Shown: positions 61,892-64,000 of the stretch, piece after piece
Numbering within the stretch: the first letter of the stretch is position 1
Layout of the letters: every line of letters begins with the position of its first letter
Assembly: GCA_017307955.1 (NCBI GenBank)
Contig: JAFKFV010000008.1
Coordinates: 62,001-126,000, forward strand
DNA: 64,000 nucleotides
Direction of reading: 5' to 3'
Source of the DNA: Allobosea sp.
Lineage (GTDB): Bacteria > Pseudomonadota > Alphaproteobacteria > Rhizobiales > Kaistiaceae
The notes under the pieces: model-generated
What the model was told of the DNA's origin: nothing
Database searches by the model: none
What the model saw: only the letters and a program-made list of their open reading frames with translations
Translations under genes and position numbers: made by a program

Positions 61892-62932
61892 TCAGTTGCG
61901 GCGGATGAAGCCGACGACATCCTTGACGCCGTCGAGGATCGGCCGGGCGATCGCATCGGCGCGCAGGGCGCCATTCGCAAGGATCTGGTCGATATGGCCG
62001 GGATCGGCCATCAGGCGGCGCATCTCGGCGCCGATCGGCCCGAGCTTCTGGACGGCGAGATCGGCGAGCGCCGGCTTGAAGGCCGAGAACTGCTGCCCGC
62101 CGAACTGATCGAGCACCTGCTGCTTGGAGATTCCCGCCAGCGCGGCATAGATGCCGACGAGATTGTCCGCCTCCGGGCGGCCCTTGAGCCCCTCGGTCTC
62201 GGAGGGCAGCGCATCGGCGTCGGTCTTCGCCTTGCGGATCTTCTGCGCGATCGCGTCCGCATCGTCGGTCAGGTTGATGCGCGAATAGTCGGACGGGTCC
62301 GACTTCGACATCTTCTTGGTGCCGTCGCGCAGGCTCATGATGCGCGTCGCCGGGCCGGTGATCAGCGGCTCGGTCAGCGGGAAATAGGCGTCGCCATAGC
62401 CATGGGCGGCGATCGAGGCGGCATAGTCGTTGTTGAACTTCTGTGCGATGTCGCGGGTCAGCTCGAGATGCTGCTTCTGGTCCTCGCCGACCGGCACATG
62501 CGTCGCCTTGTAGGCGAGGATGTCGGCCGCCATCAGGCTCGGATAGGCGAGGAGGCCGAGCGAGGCGTTCTCCTTGTCCTTGCCGGCCTTGTCCTTGAAC
62601 TGCGTCATGCGGTTCATCCAGCCGATGCGCGCGACGCAATTGAAGATCCAGGCGAGCTCGGCATGGGCCGAGACCTGGCTCTGGTTGAAGACGACGTGCT
62701 TGACCGGGTCGATGCCCGCCGCGACGAAGGCCGCCGTGACCTCGCGGATCTGGCGGGAGAGCTCCGTCGGATCCTGCCAGACCGTGATCGCATGCATGTC
62801 GACCACGCAATAGATGCAGTCATGGCTCTCCTGCAGCGCGACGAAATTCACGATCGCGCCGAGATAATTGCCGAGATGCAGATTGCCGGTCGGCTGGACG
62901 CCGGAAAAGACGCGCGGCTGGAATTCGGTCAT
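61892..62932 (-). CDS. trpS: Tryptophanyl-tRNA synthetase
   Basis: A 346-residue class I synthetase of normal length. The HIGH-type motif is HLGN at 19-22 ([20 protein letters not shown]), and [13 protein letters not shown] carries the KMSKS loop. [20 protein letters not shown] and [20 protein letters not shown] are further family blocks. It charges tRNA-Trp. It lies downstream of murJ on the same strand. Confidence 0.97.
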   Translation of the reverse strand: MTEFQPRVFSGVQPTGNLHLGNYLGAIVNFVALQESHDCIYCVVDMHAITVWQDPTELSRQIREVTAAFVAAGIDPVKHVVFNQSQVSAHAELAWIFNCVARIGWMNRMTQFKDKAGKDKENASLGLLAYPSLMAADILAYKATHVPVGEDQKQHLELTRDIAQKFNNDYAASIAAHGYGDAYFPLTEPLITGPATRIMSLRDGTKKMSKSDPSDYSRINLTDDADAIAQKIRKAKTDADALPSETEGLKGRPEADNLVGIYAALAGISKQQVLDQFGGQQFSAFKPALADLAVQKLGPIGAEMRRLMADPGHIDQILANGALRADAIARPILDGVKDVVGFIRRN

Positions 62933-63021
62933 TTCTCGCTCGATCCTGCTGATCTCGTGTCGCGGGGCGGCGCGTTATCGCGCGGGCGGGGCGGGCGCGC
63001 AAGCGCCGATTGGCGCCCCGC

Positions 63022-64000
63022 TCAGCCGCGCCGGCGGCGGAACGCGCCGAGGACCGCCCTGATATCGACGACGCCGGCCGCCTGGCAGAAGACGCCGAAG
63101 AGCAGCAGGCCGGCGCCGCAGATCGCCGCCATCGCGCCGGCCCTCACCAGCACCCGCGCATCGTCGAAGAAGTGATCGGCATAGAGGGCCGCGCCCCAGA
63201 CGGCGGCGCCCATGGCGAGCGCGGCGGCGAAGAGGAGCGGCAGGTTGCGCCTGACCTTCGCGTCGAGCGGAAAATGGCCGCGGCGGTGGAGCGCGATGCC
63301 GAGCAGCGCCGCATTGACCCAGCCCGAGAGGCTGGTCGCGATGGCGATGCCGAGTTCGGCATAGAAGGGGAAGAGCGCCAGCGAGACGGCGACATTGACG
63401 ACGACGCCGGTGGCCGCGAACCACATCGGCGTCTTCGTGTCCTCGCGGGCGAAGAAGCCGGGCGAGAACACCTTGATGAGCACGAAGGCCGGCAGGCCGG
63501 CGGAAAAGCCCATCAGCACCCGCGCCGTCGCCAGCGTGTCGTCGGCACCGAAGGCGCCGCGCTGGTAGATGACCTGCACGATCGGCTCGGCCAGCACGAA
63601 GAGCGCGATCGCCGCCGGCAGCGTCAGCGCCATTGCGAATTCGAGACCGCGATTCTGCGTGTGGTCGGCGAGATCGGAACGGCCGGCCCGAAGATGCCGC
63701 GCGAGATCGGGCAGCATGACGACGGCGATGGTGGCACCGACGATGCCGAGCGGCAGCTGGTAGAGGCGATCGGCATAGCCGAGCACCGCGATGGCGCCGG
63801 GCGCGAAGGACGCGATCATCGTGCCGATGACGATGTTGATCTGCGTGACGCCGCCGGCGACGAGCGCGGGGAGGGCGAGCGCGCCGAGGCGGCGCACGCC
63901 GCGCGTCAGTCGCGGCCGCTGAAGGCTGAGCAGCATGCCGTCGCGCGCCGCCGCCGCGATGACGACACCGAGCTGCAGCACGCCGCCGACGAGCGTCGCG
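63022..64000 (-). CDS. murJ: Lipid II flippase MurJ, C-terminal part (cut by window edge)
   Basis: The last 326 or so codons of a MurJ/MviN protein; the start is beyond base 64000. It shows at least eight hydrophobic segments and the family pattern GVTQINIVIGTMIASFAPGA, LPLGIVGATIAVVMLPDLAR, VIYQRGAFGADDTLATARVL and SPGFFAREDTKTPMWFAATG. MurJ flips lipid II to the periplasm for peptidoglycan synthesis. The murJ-trpS order is usual in Rhizobiales. Confidence 0.93.
   Translation of the reverse strand, partial: ATLVGGVLQLGVVIAAAARDGMLLSLQRPRLTRGVRRLGALALPALVAGGVTQINIVIGTMIASFAPGAIAVLGYADRLYQLPLGIVGATIAVVMLPDLARHLRAGRSDLADHTQNRGLEFAMALTLPAAIALFVLAEPIVQVIYQRGAFGADDTLATARVLMGFSAGLPAFVLIKVFSPGFFAREDTKTPMWFAATGVVVNVAVSLALFPFYAELGIAIATSLSGWVNAALLGIALHRRGHFPLDAKVRRNLPLLFAAALAMGAAVWGAALYADHFFDDARVLVRAGAMAAICGAGLLLFGVFCQAAGVVDIRAVLGAFRRRRG

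Noticed and set aside
59562..62810. A 1082-codon minus-strand frame covering the PhoX-like gene and trpS
   Set aside because: It runs in a shifted frame through trpS and the stress-protein gene and antisense to the PhoX-like gene; the true products are intact in other frames.

Overview
The window is high-GC chromosomal DNA that reads as an alphaproteobacterium of the Hyphomicrobiales (Rhizobiales). The grounds are the ChvG/ChvI pair beside pckA, a YlxR-L7Ae fusion protein between nusA and infB, the order fur/mur-plsC-miaB-phoH-ybeY-corC-lnt-HTH-metK-trmB, and frequent ATGA-type stop/start overlaps. The genus cannot be fixed from the sequence alone; a Kaistia-like lineage is only a guess. I saw no tRNA, rRNA, CRISPR array, phage genes or insertion sequences.

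Layout. 1-3972: chvG (cut by the left edge), chvI, a HugZ-like FMN/DUF2470 protein and pckA. 4015-4673: a HEPN/MNT toxin-antitoxin pair lying convergent to pckA. 4711-14965: the translation and RNA-processing operon rimP-nusA-ylxR-infB-rbfA-truB-rpsO-pnp, all on the minus strand. 15393-26264: a second minus-strand housekeeping block, tsaB-rimI-fur/mur-plsC-miaB-phoH-ybeY-corC-lnt-HTH-metK-trmB. 58881-64000: nfuA, a PhoX-like phosphatase, a universal stress protein, trpS and murJ (cut by the right edge).

Between tsaB and nfuA lies an accessory metabolic region of about 32 kb (26.4-58.8 kb). It holds, in order: a LacI-regulated carbohydrate ABC importer with an oxidoreductase and two TIM-barrel isomerases; MgtC, an entericidin-like peptide and a glutathionyl-hydroquinone-reductase-like GST; an adenine deaminase followed by a BMP-type (nucleoside-like) ABC importer, a creatininase-family hydrolase and a diguanylate cyclase; an APH-fold kinase with a dimethylglycine/sarcosine-dehydrogenase-like flavoenzyme; a two-gene iron-type ABC importer without an ATPase; an SH3-domain membrane protein; a GntR regulator with RidA; and finally a split Rieske oxygenase cluster.

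The split Rieske cluster (54.1-57.7 kb) is the most interesting object. A non-haem iron oxygenase catalytic subunit keeps its mononuclear iron site but has lost the Rieske cluster ligands. Divergently from it run an acylphosphatase-fold protein without catalytic residues, a separate Rieske [2Fe-2S] protein, a glutathione-S-transferase-fold protein and an aldo/keto reductase. The combination of a Rieske-less oxygenase, a Rieske domain in trans and a GST-like partner recalls the NdmC/NdmD/NdmE caffeine N-demethylase complex, but here it is more fragmented and has no local reductase. The purine-directed genes at 35.7-43.1 kb make an N-methylated purine or amine substrate a testable but unproven idea.

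Paired inverted palindromic repeats of two related families occur at three intergenic sites (32.5-32.8, 38.65-38.8 and 53.95-54.08 kb), and a well-formed LacI-type operator sits just downstream of a matching promoter at 27.5 kb.
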